64,000 bases of DNA from Tidjanibacter sp. (GTDB lineage: Bacteria; Bacteroidota; Bacteroidia; Bacteroidales; Rikenellaceae): the NCBI GenBank assembly GCA_017503805.1, contig JAFVSJ010000013.1, positions 1 to 64,000 of the forward strand, written 5' to 3'. Positions 8,801 through 17,295 of this stretch are shown here, in pieces. How positions within the stretch are numbered: the stretch's first letter is position 1; each line of letters begins with the position of its first letter. The translations under genes were made by a program, and so were the position numbers. The notes beneath the pieces were generated by a model that was not told the origin of the DNA, did no database searches, and saw only the letters and a list, made by a program, of their open reading frames with translations.

Positions 8801-11653
8801 ATGAAAAGATTTTTCCGTAATCTGAAAACTCTTGCAATGGCAGCCGTTGTAGGTCTTGCTACTTTGACCGTATCGTGCTACGACGACACCGAGCTCCGCG
8901 AGGGTATCAAAGAGAACCAGGAGAGCATCGCTGATCTTACCGCACGCGTTGAGGCTCTGGAGATTAAACTCGGCAACGAGGTTAACGCTCTGAAAGCTCT
9001 TATCGCCGACGAGATCGCAAAGGTAAACGACGCTATCGAGGCTGTTGAGGACAAAATCGTCATTGCAGGTGCAGAGCAGAATGCAAATGGCGAGTGGGTA
9101 CTTACCCTTGTTGACGGCAAAACCGTTACCGTTTACCCCGAGTTCCACGAGAACAACGAGGGCCTTCTCACCGTTATCGAGGAGGGTGGCGTTTACTTCT
9201 GGGCTAAAATCGTAAACGGTGTTGCTACCAAAATTACCGACGCAAACGGTAATGGTTACATCGTTCACCACCCCACCATCGTTCCCGAGATTGAGATTCC
9301 CGAGAGCCACGCTGAGCCCCAGGTTCGCGTAAATGAGGCAGGTTTCACCGAGGTATCGTTTGATGGCGGTCAGACTTGGCACCAGCTTGGTGGCGGTGAC
9401 ACCGGTCTGTTCGAGAGCGTAATTGTTGAGGGTGACACTCTTACCTTCACTATGAACGGTGGCGAGGTATTCACTGTTACTCTTCCCGAGGAGTTCGCAT
9501 TCGAGGTTGAGGGCAACAGAGTATTCTTTGCTGCAGAGCAGAGTGTTGAGGTTCGCCTGAAATCGACTGGTATCAAAGACCTCACCGTTATCGCAAAACC
9601 CGAGGGTTGGAAAGCTGTTATTGACGGCCAGAAACTCGTTGTTACTGCTCCCGCTGCTGAGGCTGCTGGCGCAGAGATTGAGGGTACCGTTAAGGTTCTC
9701 GCAGTTACCAACGAGGGTAAAGCTGCCGTAGGTAGAATTCTTGTTTCGGCCGGTAAGGGTTACACTATCAGCCTTGGTATCCGCGAGGCTTACGTAGGTA
9801 TGGATGAGAACTATGAGAATATCTACGAGGAGACTATGTGTGTTATTATTGACAACCAGATGACTCAGAGCGTTGAGGACTGGGACGGCACCGTTTATGA
9901 GCAGCCCGTACCTCTGACTGTAGGTATCTTCCCCAAAGGTGAGTTCACTCTTGAGGAGCTTGCAGATCAGCTTGCAGAGGGTTGGTATGGTGACTATCCC
10001 TATGAGACCTTCAATGTATATGAGAATGGTGAGAGCGCATTTGCTCTTAAGACCCTCTGGGTTGATATGTTCTCCGGTCAGACTCTCGAGTATGAGCCCG
10101 GTGCTGCATACACTATCTTCGCTACCAAGTATACTTCGGCTGGTTGGAACTATGACTATGATGTAAACGATATCGTTCTCTATGAGTATGTAAATCGTAG
10201 CATCAATGTTGAGGAGGTTTCGACTTCGTTCAACGATGTTCAGATCAAAGTTGACGTGAAAGGTTACGACAACTATCGTTTCTACTTCTCGCAGGCTCAG
10301 TACAACTGGGAGGATGAGTGGGAGAATGCTGCTGCTTGGAATGAGCCCTTCGGTAATCCCGGTACTCTCACTTCGTTCGAGGGTTCGCTCTTCGATTTCG
10401 GCTACTATGATGATGGCTACAGCTCCAAAGAGCTTGGTCTTCCCAACACCCTCTACACTCTCGTGATTATTCCTGAGGTTGACGGTCAGTATCTTAAAGA
10501 GAATGCTATCGTTAAGAACTTCAAGACTGCTAACGTAACCGCTGGTGGTACTATCTCGCCCGTATTTACCGAGGGTAAGATTGACTACAGCAGCATCCGC
10601 GTTAACGTAGATGCTAAAGATGCAGCTTTCGTATACTACAACTGGTATAACGAGAACGTGATCAATGAGATGACTCCCGAGGAACTCTTTGAGGGTATTA
10701 CTCTTGACGGTGTGCCCAGAAATATTACCTCTTTCGAGCTTAGCCGCACTGGTATGGCACAGGGTCAGAGCATCTATCTTGCAGCATACGCTATTGATTC
10801 GACCGGTAAATATGGTCAGGTTGTAACTCAGAAGTTCACCACCAAGATGGTAGAGTTCCACGAGACTATGGCTATTACTATCGACGAGTTCAAGGTTAGC
10901 AATATGGGTAACGAGGCTTGGGTTAAATTTAGCGTAACAGGCGCAACTGCAGAAATCGCTCAGTATCGCTATGCTAACGTAAACAACTCCTATAGCTGGA
11001 ATAGCTCGTATGGTGGTGATTTCGAGAGCGCTGCAAGGTATATGGCTACCGTTCCCAACGAGTACTATGGTCCTAAATTTGTTGATCCCGCAACCGGACT
11101 TGACGAGAATGGTTACCTCCACCTCACCGGTCTCTATCCCGACAGCGATCCTTACAACTTCGTGATTATCGCTATTGATGTTAACGGCGCTATTTCGAAA
11201 GGTGCTGGTATGAACTACACCCCCGAGTTCGATGTTCCCTTCATCTATGCCGAAGATGCTGAGTACGGCCTCCAGCCTACTGTAGTTATTGGCGAGCTCG
11301 CCGAGGGTTCGTATGACTGGACTGAGGATGACTACACCGGTAGCTATACCATCACACCCGCCGCAGGCACTGTTTGCTACGCTCACCTCTGGGATGAGGA
11401 ATACGAGGGTACCTACAATACTCCTTACAAGCTGATGCAGTACCTCGTAACCAATGCACTTACCAACACTTCCAATAGCTCCTACTATCCCAGAACTGTA
11501 ACTGAGGAGACCACTGTTACTTTCGAGGATAAGTATATCTACGCTACTTCGTACATATATGTTGCTTGGAAGGATGAGGCTGGCAACTACTATCAGCCCA
11601 TCAAAGTTAAAGTTCTTCCCGCAGTAGAGACTCCTGAAGTTCCTGTTGAGTAA
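8801..11653 (+). CDS. large coiled-coil surface lipoprotein (DUF4988/PL29 N-terminal type)
   Basis: The 950-residue protein has a lipoprotein signal (TLTVSC, Cys 26). Next comes a heptad-patterned coiled coil at about residues 31-80 (IKENQESIADLTARVEALEI), and then a module with GEWVLTLVDGKTVTVYPEF that resembles the DUF4988/PL29-lyase N-terminal region of Bacteroidetes. The rest consists of several Tyr/Asp-rich beta domains. The coiled coil suggests trimer or dimer stalks at the cell surface. No catalytic motif is visible, so lyase activity should not be assumed. Codon use is very uniform, as in a highly expressed gene, and a strong terminator follows. Confidence 0.7.
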   Translation: MKRFFRNLKTLAMAAVVGLATLTVSCYDDTELREGIKENQESIADLTARVEALEIKLGNEVNALKALIADEIAKVNDAIEAVEDKIVIAGAEQNANGEWVLTLVDGKTVTVYPEFHENNEGLLTVIEEGGVYFWAKIVNGVATKITDANGNGYIVHHPTIVPEIEIPESHAEPQVRVNEAGFTEVSFDGGQTWHQLGGGDTGLFESVIVEGDTLTFTMNGGEVFTVTLPEEFAFEVEGNRVFFAAEQSVEVRLKSTGIKDLTVIAKPEGWKAVIDGQKLVVTAPAAEAAGAEIEGTVKVLAVTNEGKAAVGRILVSAGKGYTISLGIREAYVGMDENYENIYEETMCVIIDNQMTQSVEDWDGTVYEQPVPLTVGIFPKGEFTLEELADQLAEGWYGDYPYETFNVYENGESAFALKTLWVDMFSGQTLEYEPGAAYTIFATKYTSAGWNYDYDVNDIVLYEYVNRSINVEEVSTSFNDVQIKVDVKGYDNYRFYFSQAQYNWEDEWENAAAWNEPFGNPGTLTSFEGSLFDFGYYDDGYSSKELGLPNTLYTLVIIPEVDGQYLKENAIVKNFKTANVTAGGTISPVFTEGKIDYSSIRVNVDAKDAAFVYYNWYNENVINEMTPEELFEGITLDGVPRNITSFELSRTGMAQGQSIYLAAYAIDSTGKYGQVVTQKFTTKMVEFHETMAITIDEFKVSNMGNEAWVKFSVTGATAEIAQYRYANVNNSYSWNSSYGGDFESAARYMATVPNEYYGPKFVDPATGLDENGYLHLTGLYPDSDPYNFVIIAIDVNGAISKGAGMNYTPEFDVPFIYAEDAEYGLQPTVVIGELAEGSYDWTEDDYTGSYTITPAAGTVCYAHLWDEEYEGTYNTPYKLMQYLVTNALTNTSNSSYYPRTVTEETTVTFEDKYIYATSYIYVAWKDEAGNYYQPIKVKVLPAVETPEVPVE

Positions 11654-11703
11654 GAATCGTTAACAGATAGGCAACCTCTTGGAGAGGTTAACCTATAAAC
11701 CCA

Positions 11704-11741
11704 ATCGGGTATCCCACTTCGGCGGGATACCCGATTTTTTT
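11704..11741 (+). terminator. intrinsic terminator of the surface-lipoprotein gene
   Basis: ATCGGGTATCCC (11704-11715) pairs with GGGATACCCGAT (11724-11735), followed by a run of T to 11741. Confidence 0.9.
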
Positions 11742-11756
11742 GTGCGCAGAGTTTTA

Positions 11757-11803
11757 GAGATAGAAACGAAATAGGGTTGGACTGCAAGATGTCCAACCCT
11801 ATT
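11757..11803 (-). terminator. terminator of the aro operon
   Basis: AATAGGGTTGGAC (11770-11782) and GTCCAACCCTATT (11791-11803) form a 13-pair hairpin. Read on the minus strand it is followed by a T-rich stretch and lies just downstream of aroC. Confidence 0.7.
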
Positions 11804-11835
11804 GTGGTTTTGGTATGGTGAGAGTGCGACAGCTG

Positions 11836-12816
11836 CTATGCTCTCGATGAAAGATCGGCCAATACGATGGCAACTGCTGCCTCCACAACTACGGCTGCAC
11901 GCAGAGCTATGCAGGTGTCGTGACGACCTCCGATGGTGAGAGTCTCGATATGACCTGTCGAGATATTGAGTGTCTGTTGTGGGCGGGAGATGCTCGAGGT
12001 GGGTTTTATGGCCACTCTCACTACGATGGGATTGCCGTTGGTGATGCCGCCATTGATGCCACCTGCACCATTTTTGGAGGTGAGGCCGTCGGTAGAGATT
12101 ATTGGGTCATTGTGTTCAGAACCCCTCATACGAGCCGCCTCAAATCCGTCGCCAAACTCCACGCCACGAACTCCGGGAATGCTGAAAAGAATATGGCTCA
12201 CCAGACTCTCAACGGAGTCGAAAAATGGCTCACCAACTCCTGCGGGGACTTCAGTCGCTATGCACTCTACGATGCCACCGAGTGAATCACCCTCGGCTCG
12301 AGCCTTTTCTAATAATTCGGGCCACTTTGTGGAGTCCGATTGGCCACCGATCTCGGCTATGCGTGAGTTTATGTGGATGTTGCTCCCGAGAATTTTCTTG
12401 GCCACTACGCCTGCCGCCACGAGTGGCATGGTGAGCCTGCCCGAGAAGTGCCCCCCACCTCGAGGGTCGTTGTAGCCGTCGAACTTTTTGGCAGCCACCC
12501 AATCGGCGTGCCCTGGACGTGGTGTGCCGGCCAGAGGCTCATAGTCCTCCGAACGGCAATTTTGGTTGCGGAAAATGATGGCGAGCGGTGCTCCTGTGGT
12601 GTGACCGCCATAGAGCCCCGAGAGGAACTCGGGCTTGTCGGCCTCCACGCGTGAGGTTGTACCGCTGATGCCACCCTTGCGACGTTCAATGTCGTTGGTG
12701 AAATCCTCCTCCGAGAGGGAGATGCCTGCGGGTAGACCGTCGATGACGACTCCGATTGCGGGGCCGTGCGACTCCCCGAATAGGGAGAGACGGAAGTTGT
12801 GTCCAAAGCTATTCAT
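11836..12816 (-). CDS. aroC: chorismate synthase
   Basis: The protein (326 residues) starts MNSFGHNFRLSLFGESHGPA, containing the chorismate synthase N-terminal signature GESHG. It also has the central RPGHAD and the C-terminal GRHDTCIALRAAVVVEA signature. It converts 5-enolpyruvylshikimate 3-phosphate to chorismate using reduced FMN, in the cytoplasm. It is somewhat shorter than the usual 350-360 residues, mainly at the C-terminus, but the signatures are complete. Its start codon overlaps the end of the upstream fusion gene by 8 bp, so translation is probably coupled. It is the last gene of a three-gene shikimate operon. Confidence 0.95.
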   Translation of the reverse strand: MNSFGHNFRLSLFGESHGPAIGVVIDGLPAGISLSEEDFTNDIERRKGGISGTTSRVEADKPEFLSGLYGGHTTGAPLAIIFRNQNCRSEDYEPLAGTPRPGHADWVAAKKFDGYNDPRGGGHFSGRLTMPLVAAGVVAKKILGSNIHINSRIAEIGGQSDSTKWPELLEKARAEGDSLGGIVECIATEVPAGVGEPFFDSVESLVSHILFSIPGVRGVEFGDGFEAARMRGSEHNDPIISTDGLTSKNGAGGINGGITNGNPIVVRVAIKPTSSISRPQQTLNISTGHIETLTIGGRHDTCIALRAAVVVEAAVAIVLADLSSRA

Positions 12817-14758
12817 CGGCTTGGGTTTTATCTGTTGTGTTGTTGAGTAATCGGAAGAATGACGGGAACGATTTTGCTACGCAGTCGAGATTGTCGAGCG
12901 TGGGCCTCGAGTCCATCAGTAGCGCAGCCACTGTAAATGCCATAGCTATGCGATGATCGCCGTGGGTGCGTATGGGTGCGGAATGGAGTTGTGAGCCACC
13001 TCTGATGACTAGCTCATCGCCCCGAATGGTTGCATCGGCACCTATGGCCAATAGGTTTTCTATGAGTGCCTCGGTGCGGTTACTCTCCTTATTTGTAAGT
13101 CTGTTGAGTCCGCTTATGTGCGATTCGCCCTCGGCAAAGAGCGCCACGATGGCGAGAGTGGGGATGAGGTCGGGGGTGTGGGTGGCATCGTAGCAGATGG
13201 CCGAGAGAGGGTCGGATGGTAGAAAAATGATGTGTTCGTCGTCGACCTCTATGCGTGCTCCGGATGTGGCGAGGAGCATCAGCACGACTTCGTCTGGCTG
13301 GGAGGTGCCGAGTGCGGCACGCAGAGTGTAACACCCCGAAGCCCCGAGACGGCTCTGTGCTACGGCGTAGGCGGCTGCAAAGTAACCCGCCGACGACCAG
13401 TCGATAGCTATCTCCACGTCGGAGGGTAGGTAACTGCCCGGCTCTACGGATATATTCACACTGCCAGCCCCATACCTTACCTCTGCCACGACACCGAAGC
13501 GGTCCAGGACCTCGGATGTGATAGAAATGTAGGGGGTGCTTACCGAATGGGCGACGCATATCTCTATCGGCTCCTCAAAGTCGGCGATTGCGGCGGCCAT
13601 CATCGTGCCCGATATGGCCTGCGATGAGTGGCTGCCATCTACTCTAATCGGGCTGTGCCAAACCGCACGTCCCGAGAGGGTGATGGGTAGCTTGCCACCG
13701 TCGGAACAGCACTCCACACCGAGAGACTCTGCTACCTTGATGGCATCCGAGAGGTCGCGTCGCAGGAGTGTACCCCTGCCTTCTATGGTTACCCTGCCAT
13801 CTCGCAGTAGCGAAGCGGCTATGGGGATGATTAATCGTGCAAGGAGTGCCGACTCACCCACATTGAGAGTGGTTACCTCCCCTCCGAGTCGCTCCCCGAT
13901 GGATTCGGCTCCTCGGCTCGTTAGGGTAAGGGTCGTGCCCTCGATAGATGTTGTCGCTCCGAGACTGCGGGCAAGGTCTATGGCGGCGAGAGTGTCGGCG
14001 GAGTCTGGGATGTTTGCGATAGTCGAACTGCCTTTTGCGAGCGTGGCCGCTACGATGGAGCGTTGAGCCTCACTCTTGGAACCCGTAGGAGTGACCTCGC
14101 GTGGTAGCGAGAGGTGCGACAACCCGAATCCCTCCTTCAAACGCTCTTGTACCTCGTCGGCTGTAGGTTGCCCTGCGGCTGTCGATTCATCGGCAGAGGG
14201 TGCTATATATGTGTAGGGGGCACCGAGTAGGAGCGAAAGGGTGCGCGTGAAACGCCCGCACTCGCCCATAGCAAAGGCCACAAGTTTGGCGGGGGTGAAA
14301 GTGCGATAAAGCGATGTGGGCACTATGGCTTGCTCGGTTGTCTGCGCTGTGGTTATTATCTTGGCCACATCAGCTCCTCGCTCAAAGGCCCCTTCGGCGC
14401 AGAGGCGTAGGGTGTCGAGGTCGGGAGTATCGTGGAAGTGGCGTGAGAGTATCAGTAGGGTAGAAGAGGCGTGTGCAAACTCGGCGAGCTTGCCGATAAT
14501 AGAGGGCTCCATATCGTGGAGGTCGATGTCTATAGCCCACGCACCCGCATCTATGGCTGCACGGTAGATAGCCTCGGCCCTTTGTGTGTCGGTGGTACGA
14601 CAAGTGACTATTGTCTTGCTGCATTTGCCAACCAGAGCCCCAACAGCCTCGGGCGAGATACCCATCAGGTCGGTGCGTAGCTCCGCCATTTCGGCTTGAG
14701 CAATCTGTTGCTCGGCCAAGTGGGTGTCGGGAGTGGATATGCAAAGGCAACTCTTCAT
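12809..14758 (-). CDS. aroA: fused 3-dehydroquinate dehydratase (type I) and EPSP synthase
   Basis: I start at 14758 (MKSCLCISTPDT), because the 17 residues available upstream do not fit the domain. Residues 1 to about 205 match type I dehydroquinase: ELRTD (Arg 28), TCRTT (Arg 54), SRHFHDTP (catalytic His 107), ADVAKII (Schiff-base Lys 133) and AMGECGRFTR (Arg 172). Residues from about 211 to 649 are EPSP synthase: TPTGSKSEAQRS, DGSHSSQAISGTMMAA, PTLAIVALFA, NKESNR and THGDHRIAMA. The usual NAGT stretch of EPSP synthase reads NVGES here. The two enzymes catalyse non-consecutive steps; shikimate dehydrogenase and kinase lie between them. Standalone AroA and AroD (or AroQ) are the norm, so the fusion is unusual. 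It is followed by aroC with an 8-bp overlap. Confidence 0.85.
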   Translation of the reverse strand: MKSCLCISTPDTHLAEQQIAQAEMAELRTDLMGISPEAVGALVGKCSKTIVTCRTTDTQRAEAIYRAAIDAGAWAIDIDLHDMEPSIIGKLAEFAHASSTLLILSRHFHDTPDLDTLRLCAEGAFERGADVAKIITTAQTTEQAIVPTSLYRTFTPAKLVAFAMGECGRFTRTLSLLLGAPYTYIAPSADESTAAGQPTADEVQERLKEGFGLSHLSLPREVTPTGSKSEAQRSIVAATLAKGSSTIANIPDSADTLAAIDLARSLGATTSIEGTTLTLTSRGAESIGERLGGEVTTLNVGESALLARLIIPIAASLLRDGRVTIEGRGTLLRRDLSDAIKVAESLGVECCSDGGKLPITLSGRAVWHSPIRVDGSHSSQAISGTMMAAAIADFEEPIEICVAHSVSTPYISITSEVLDRFGVVAEVRYGAGSVNISVEPGSYLPSDVEIAIDWSSAGYFAAAYAVAQSRLGASGCYTLRAALGTSQPDEVVLMLLATSGARIEVDDEHIIFLPSDPLSAICYDATHTPDLIPTLAIVALFAEGESHISGLNRLTNKESNRTEALIENLLAIGADATIRGDELVIRGGSQLHSAPIRTHGDHRIAMAFTVAALLMDSRPTLDNLDCVAKSFPSFFRLLNNTTDKTQADE

Positions 14759-14812
14759 AGCCTGCTGTTTATGGTCGGTTTGTAGGTGCCCGTGATGTGG
14801 CGCCCCCAAAGT

Positions 14813-15880
14813 TTAGTGCATTATTCGATTCTGACGTTCGATGCTCTCGATGTGGATAGCTTCGAGAATCTTCTCTACGGTTTCTCGGCTGAGCCCATAA
14901 CGGTCTGTGCGTTCGAGTACTCTCTCAACCACCTCTTGCCAACGGCCCGATTGGAGGATGGTGAGGTTGTTTTGCCTCTTCAGGCGACCTATTTGCTCGG
15001 CAATCTCCATTCGCTGGGCAAGCAGTGAGAAGAGTTCGTCATCGAGTCGGTCTATGGCCCCTCGCAGACGCTCAAGCTCACTGTTGCAGACAATCGAATC
15101 GGTGGAGACGCTGCGCCAAATAATCCTATCCAAGAGCTCGCCCAACTCGGTAGGGGTGATCTGTTGCTCGGCATCGCTCAGCGCCTTGTCGGGATGCGGA
15201 TGGCTCTCAATGATAAGGCCCGAATAGTTGAGGTCGGCTGCTTGCTGTGCAACGTCAAGTAGGCCGGTGCGGTTGCCACAGATGTGCGAGGGGTCGCAGA
15301 GCATTGGCAACTCGGGGAGTCGGCTTCTCACCTCGAGGGCCACTTGCCAAAGTGGGGCATTGCGGTAGCCTACAATATCGTAACCCGAAAATCCGCGGTG
15401 GATGAGTCCTATGTGACGCACGCCACTCTTGCGTAGACGTTCAACCGCACCTATCCATAGCTCGGCATCGGCAGTTAGCGGATTTTTTACGAGTACGGGA
15501 ACGTCGCTTCCCTCCAATGCATCGGCAATCTCTTGCACACTGAAAGGATTGGATGTCGTACGCGCACCTATCCAAAGTAGGTCTACTCCCGATTGGAGAG
15601 CCTTCTCAACGTGTGTGGCGTTGGCTACCTCGGTAGCCGTAGGGAGTCCCGTGAGAGCTTTGGCCTCGGCGAGCCACTCGAGGGCAATGTCGCCCACACC
15701 CTCAAACGAACCTGGCTTGGTGCGAGGTTTCCATACACCCGCACGAAGAATATGAACCTTCCCGGTTGCGGCCACACCTTGTGCCGTTTCGAGTAGTTGT
15801 TGGCGACTCTCTGCACTGCACGCACCTGCAATTATAAGCCCGTGACGGTCTATGATGGAACTTTCTTTCGTGTTGTTCAT
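14813..15880 (-). CDS. DAHP synthase / chorismate mutase bifunctional enzyme
   Basis: Residues 1 to about 260 are a class I-beta DAHP synthase: GLIIAGACSAES, LRAGVWKPRTKPGSFEG, TEVANATHVEKAL and PMLCDPSHICGNR. Residues about 270-355 are a type II (AroQ-class) chorismate mutase: LERLRGAIDRLDDELFSLLA, followed by QRMEIAEQIGRLK. The enzyme makes DAHP from phosphoenolpyruvate and erythrose 4-phosphate, and converts chorismate to prephenate. In such fusions the mutase part often gives prephenate or chorismate feedback. It is the first gene of the aro operon, 54 bp ahead of the AroD-AroA gene, and has its own consensus promoter. Confidence 0.93.
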   Translation of the reverse strand: MNNTKESSIIDRHGLIIAGACSAESRQQLLETAQGVAATGKVHILRAGVWKPRTKPGSFEGVGDIALEWLAEAKALTGLPTATEVANATHVEKALQSGVDLLWIGARTTSNPFSVQEIADALEGSDVPVLVKNPLTADAELWIGAVERLRKSGVRHIGLIHRGFSGYDIVGYRNAPLWQVALEVRSRLPELPMLCDPSHICGNRTGLLDVAQQAADLNYSGLIIESHPHPDKALSDAEQQITPTELGELLDRIIWRSVSTDSIVCNSELERLRGAIDRLDDELFSLLAQRMEIAEQIGRLKRQNNLTILQSGRWQEVVERVLERTDRYGLSRETVEKILEAIHIESIERQNRIMH

Positions 15881-15908
15881 ATCGTTTGGCGATTAACTAC
15901 CAATCGCA

Positions 15909-15940
15909 CAAAGGTACTAAAAACAATGCAGAGCGACAAA
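15909..15940 (-). promoter_or_regulatory. promoter of the aro operon
   Basis: On the minus strand a -33 TTTG (15937-15940) and the -7 box TACCTTTG (15909-15916) are separated by 20 bp, an almost perfect Bacteroidetes promoter. It ends about 28 bp before the start of the DAHP synthase gene. The -33 element lies in the loop of the mltG terminator. Confidence 0.75.
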
Positions 15941-15964
15941 TCCACAAGGGTTGTTGCTCTGCAT
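15920..15964 (-). terminator. mltG terminator overlapping the aro promoter
   Basis: AATGCAGAGC (15955-15964 read on minus) pairs with GCTCTGCATT (15925-15934 on minus), with GTTTTT after the stem. It lies 50 bp downstream of mltG. Its loop contains the -33 element of the aro promoter. Confidence 0.7.
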
Positions 15965-16014
15965 TTTATTTCGTGCCATTCCACCGAGGCGGGGATTCTC
16001 ATCGTCGCAGTGGA

Positions 16015-17034
16015 CTATCGGATGCCCGCTTTGCGAATAGCTTCGGCATAACGCTGTGCGTAGCGGTTGTGCTGCGAGAGATTGGTCGAGAAGTTATGGG
16101 TGCCCGAGAGATCCTCTTTGGCGCAGAAATAGAGGTAGTTGTGCGATGTGTAGTTGAGCACAGCATCAATGGCTGCAATCGAGGGGGTGCAGATGGGACC
16201 CGGTGGCAGACCTCTGTTGATGTAGGTGTTGTAGGGTGACTCTACACGAGTATGCTTGTGGAGTATGCGCTTGAGTGAGAAATCACCAACAGCATATTTG
16301 GCTGTAGGACAGGCCTGCAGGGGCATACCGCGACGTAAACGGTTGATGTAGACACCCGCAATCTTGGGCATCTCGGATGTTTGCTTGGTCTCCTCATAGA
16401 CAATCGATGCGAGGGTGATGACCTCCATCTTGGAGAGCTTGGTACGGGCGAGGGCATCGGTGCGCTTGTCGTTCCAGAATCGTTCCCACTCGCGCTCCAT
16501 ACGGTCGGTGAGTGCCTCGGGGGAGGAGTTCCACCATATTTCGTAGGTGTTGGGTATGAAGAGTCCGATTATTTGCTCGGGCGTGATGTCGTATTTTTCG
16601 GCAGTGGCGGGAGCCTCGAGGTGGTGTAGCAGAGTGAGGCTGTCTACCTCGAGCTGCTCGGCTATGCGACCTGCAAGTTGTGGTAGTGTGCGCACATTGT
16701 TGAAGGTGAGCCTTACGGGTTTTTGGGCACCACTACGGAGCATATTGACCACTGTGATGGGGGTTGCGCCTTGCTCGAAAATATAGTGGCCGGGCTTGGG
16801 AGCGCGGTCAAGTTTTTTGAGTCTACCGACAAAATCAACCACTCCCAGACGGCTCATTTCGGCCTCTTCGAGCAGGTCGAGGAGTTGTGAGTAGCTTGTT
16901 CCGGTGGGAATGTAGAGCTCTGTTTTGTGGTCTACACAGGGCTTGGTTGCAAGGGCTAATGCGCTGATAGCCACCGCTGCTATGAGCGCAAGCAGGAGTA
17001 TCAGACGTGAGTGTTTGCGATGTTTCTTTGTCAT
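16015..17034 (-). CDS. mltG: endolytic murein transglycosylase (YceG family)
   Basis: I start at 17034 (MTKKHRKHSRL); the upstream in-frame ATG at 17142 would run through the SRP RNA gene. The 339-residue protein has one N-terminal transmembrane helix (LILLLALIAAVAISALAL) and a periplasmic YceG/MltG domain. ASIVYEETK contains the catalytic glutamate; PTAKYAVGD and YNTYINRGLPPGPICTPS are further family motifs. MltG cuts nascent glycan strands and is thought to set strand length during peptidoglycan synthesis. It stands alone between the SRP RNA gene and the aro operon. Confidence 0.92.
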   Translation of the reverse strand: MTKKHRKHSRLILLLALIAAVAISALALATKPCVDHKTELYIPTGTSYSQLLDLLEEAEMSRLGVVDFVGRLKKLDRAPKPGHYIFEQGATPITVVNMLRSGAQKPVRLTFNNVRTLPQLAGRIAEQLEVDSLTLLHHLEAPATAEKYDITPEQIIGLFIPNTYEIWWNSSPEALTDRMEREWERFWNDKRTDALARTKLSKMEVITLASIVYEETKQTSEMPKIAGVYINRLRRGMPLQACPTAKYAVGDFSLKRILHKHTRVESPYNTYINRGLPPGPICTPSIAAIDAVLNYTSHNYLYFCAKEDLSGTHNFSTNLSQHNRYAQRYAEAIRKAGIR

Positions 17035-17049
17035 AAAACGTAAAAAGTT

Positions 17050-17080
17050 TTTGCAAAAATAAGAAAAAATCGTACATTTG
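17050..17080 (+). promoter_or_regulatory. promoter of the SRP RNA gene
   Basis: TTTG (17050-17053), 19 bp, TACATTTG (17073-17080). The predicted transcription start falls at the GGGTAAG that opens the RNA (17087). Confidence 0.8.
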
Positions 17081-17086
17081 CACCTC

Positions 17087-17189
17087 GGGTAAGTCTTATA
17101 CGACCAGCTCCTGCTGAATCCCCCAGGCTTGGAAGAGAGCAAGGGTAGGTGGTTGTAGCGGTGCGATATAAGTAGCTTACCCTTTTTTT
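17087..17189 (+). ncRNA. ffs: signal recognition particle RNA, small bacterial type
   Basis: The core CCAGGCTTGGAAGAGAGCAA carries the GGAA tetraloop (17131-17134) and the asymmetric AGCA loop that Ffh binds. The ends GGGTAAG (17087-17093) and CTTACCC (17176-17182) pair, and seven T residues follow directly as a terminator. The length of about 97-103 nt fits small SRP RNAs. A consensus promoter lies at the right distance upstream. It would act with Ffh to target membrane and secreted proteins. Confidence 0.88.
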
Positions 17190-17198
17190 ATTGTAGCA

Positions 17199-17280
17199 AC
17201 AGAGGACCATCCCGTGTCCGAGCCCCATAGTGAGGGGTGGCGACTTTTCTCCTCGGACAAGGCGGTAGTCCCTCCATCAT
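17199..17280 (+). other. structured leader between SRP RNA and the YciO/TsaC-type gene
   Basis: Nested helices can be drawn: GAGGAC (17202-17207) with GTCCCTC (17268-17274, one bulge), a perfect eight-pair TGTCCGAG/CTCGGACA (17215-17222 with 17252-17259), and an apical CCCC/GGGG (17223-17226 with 17234-17237). The segment ends 16 bases before the next ATG. I do not recognise an RNA family. Confidence 0.45.
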
Positions 17281-17295
17281 AACACTACGAAGCCT

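Noticed and set aside
8759-11386. 875-codon open frame on the minus strand
   Set aside because: Shadow of the highly biased 950-residue lipoprotein gene; the sense strand has a signal peptide, coiled coil and terminator.
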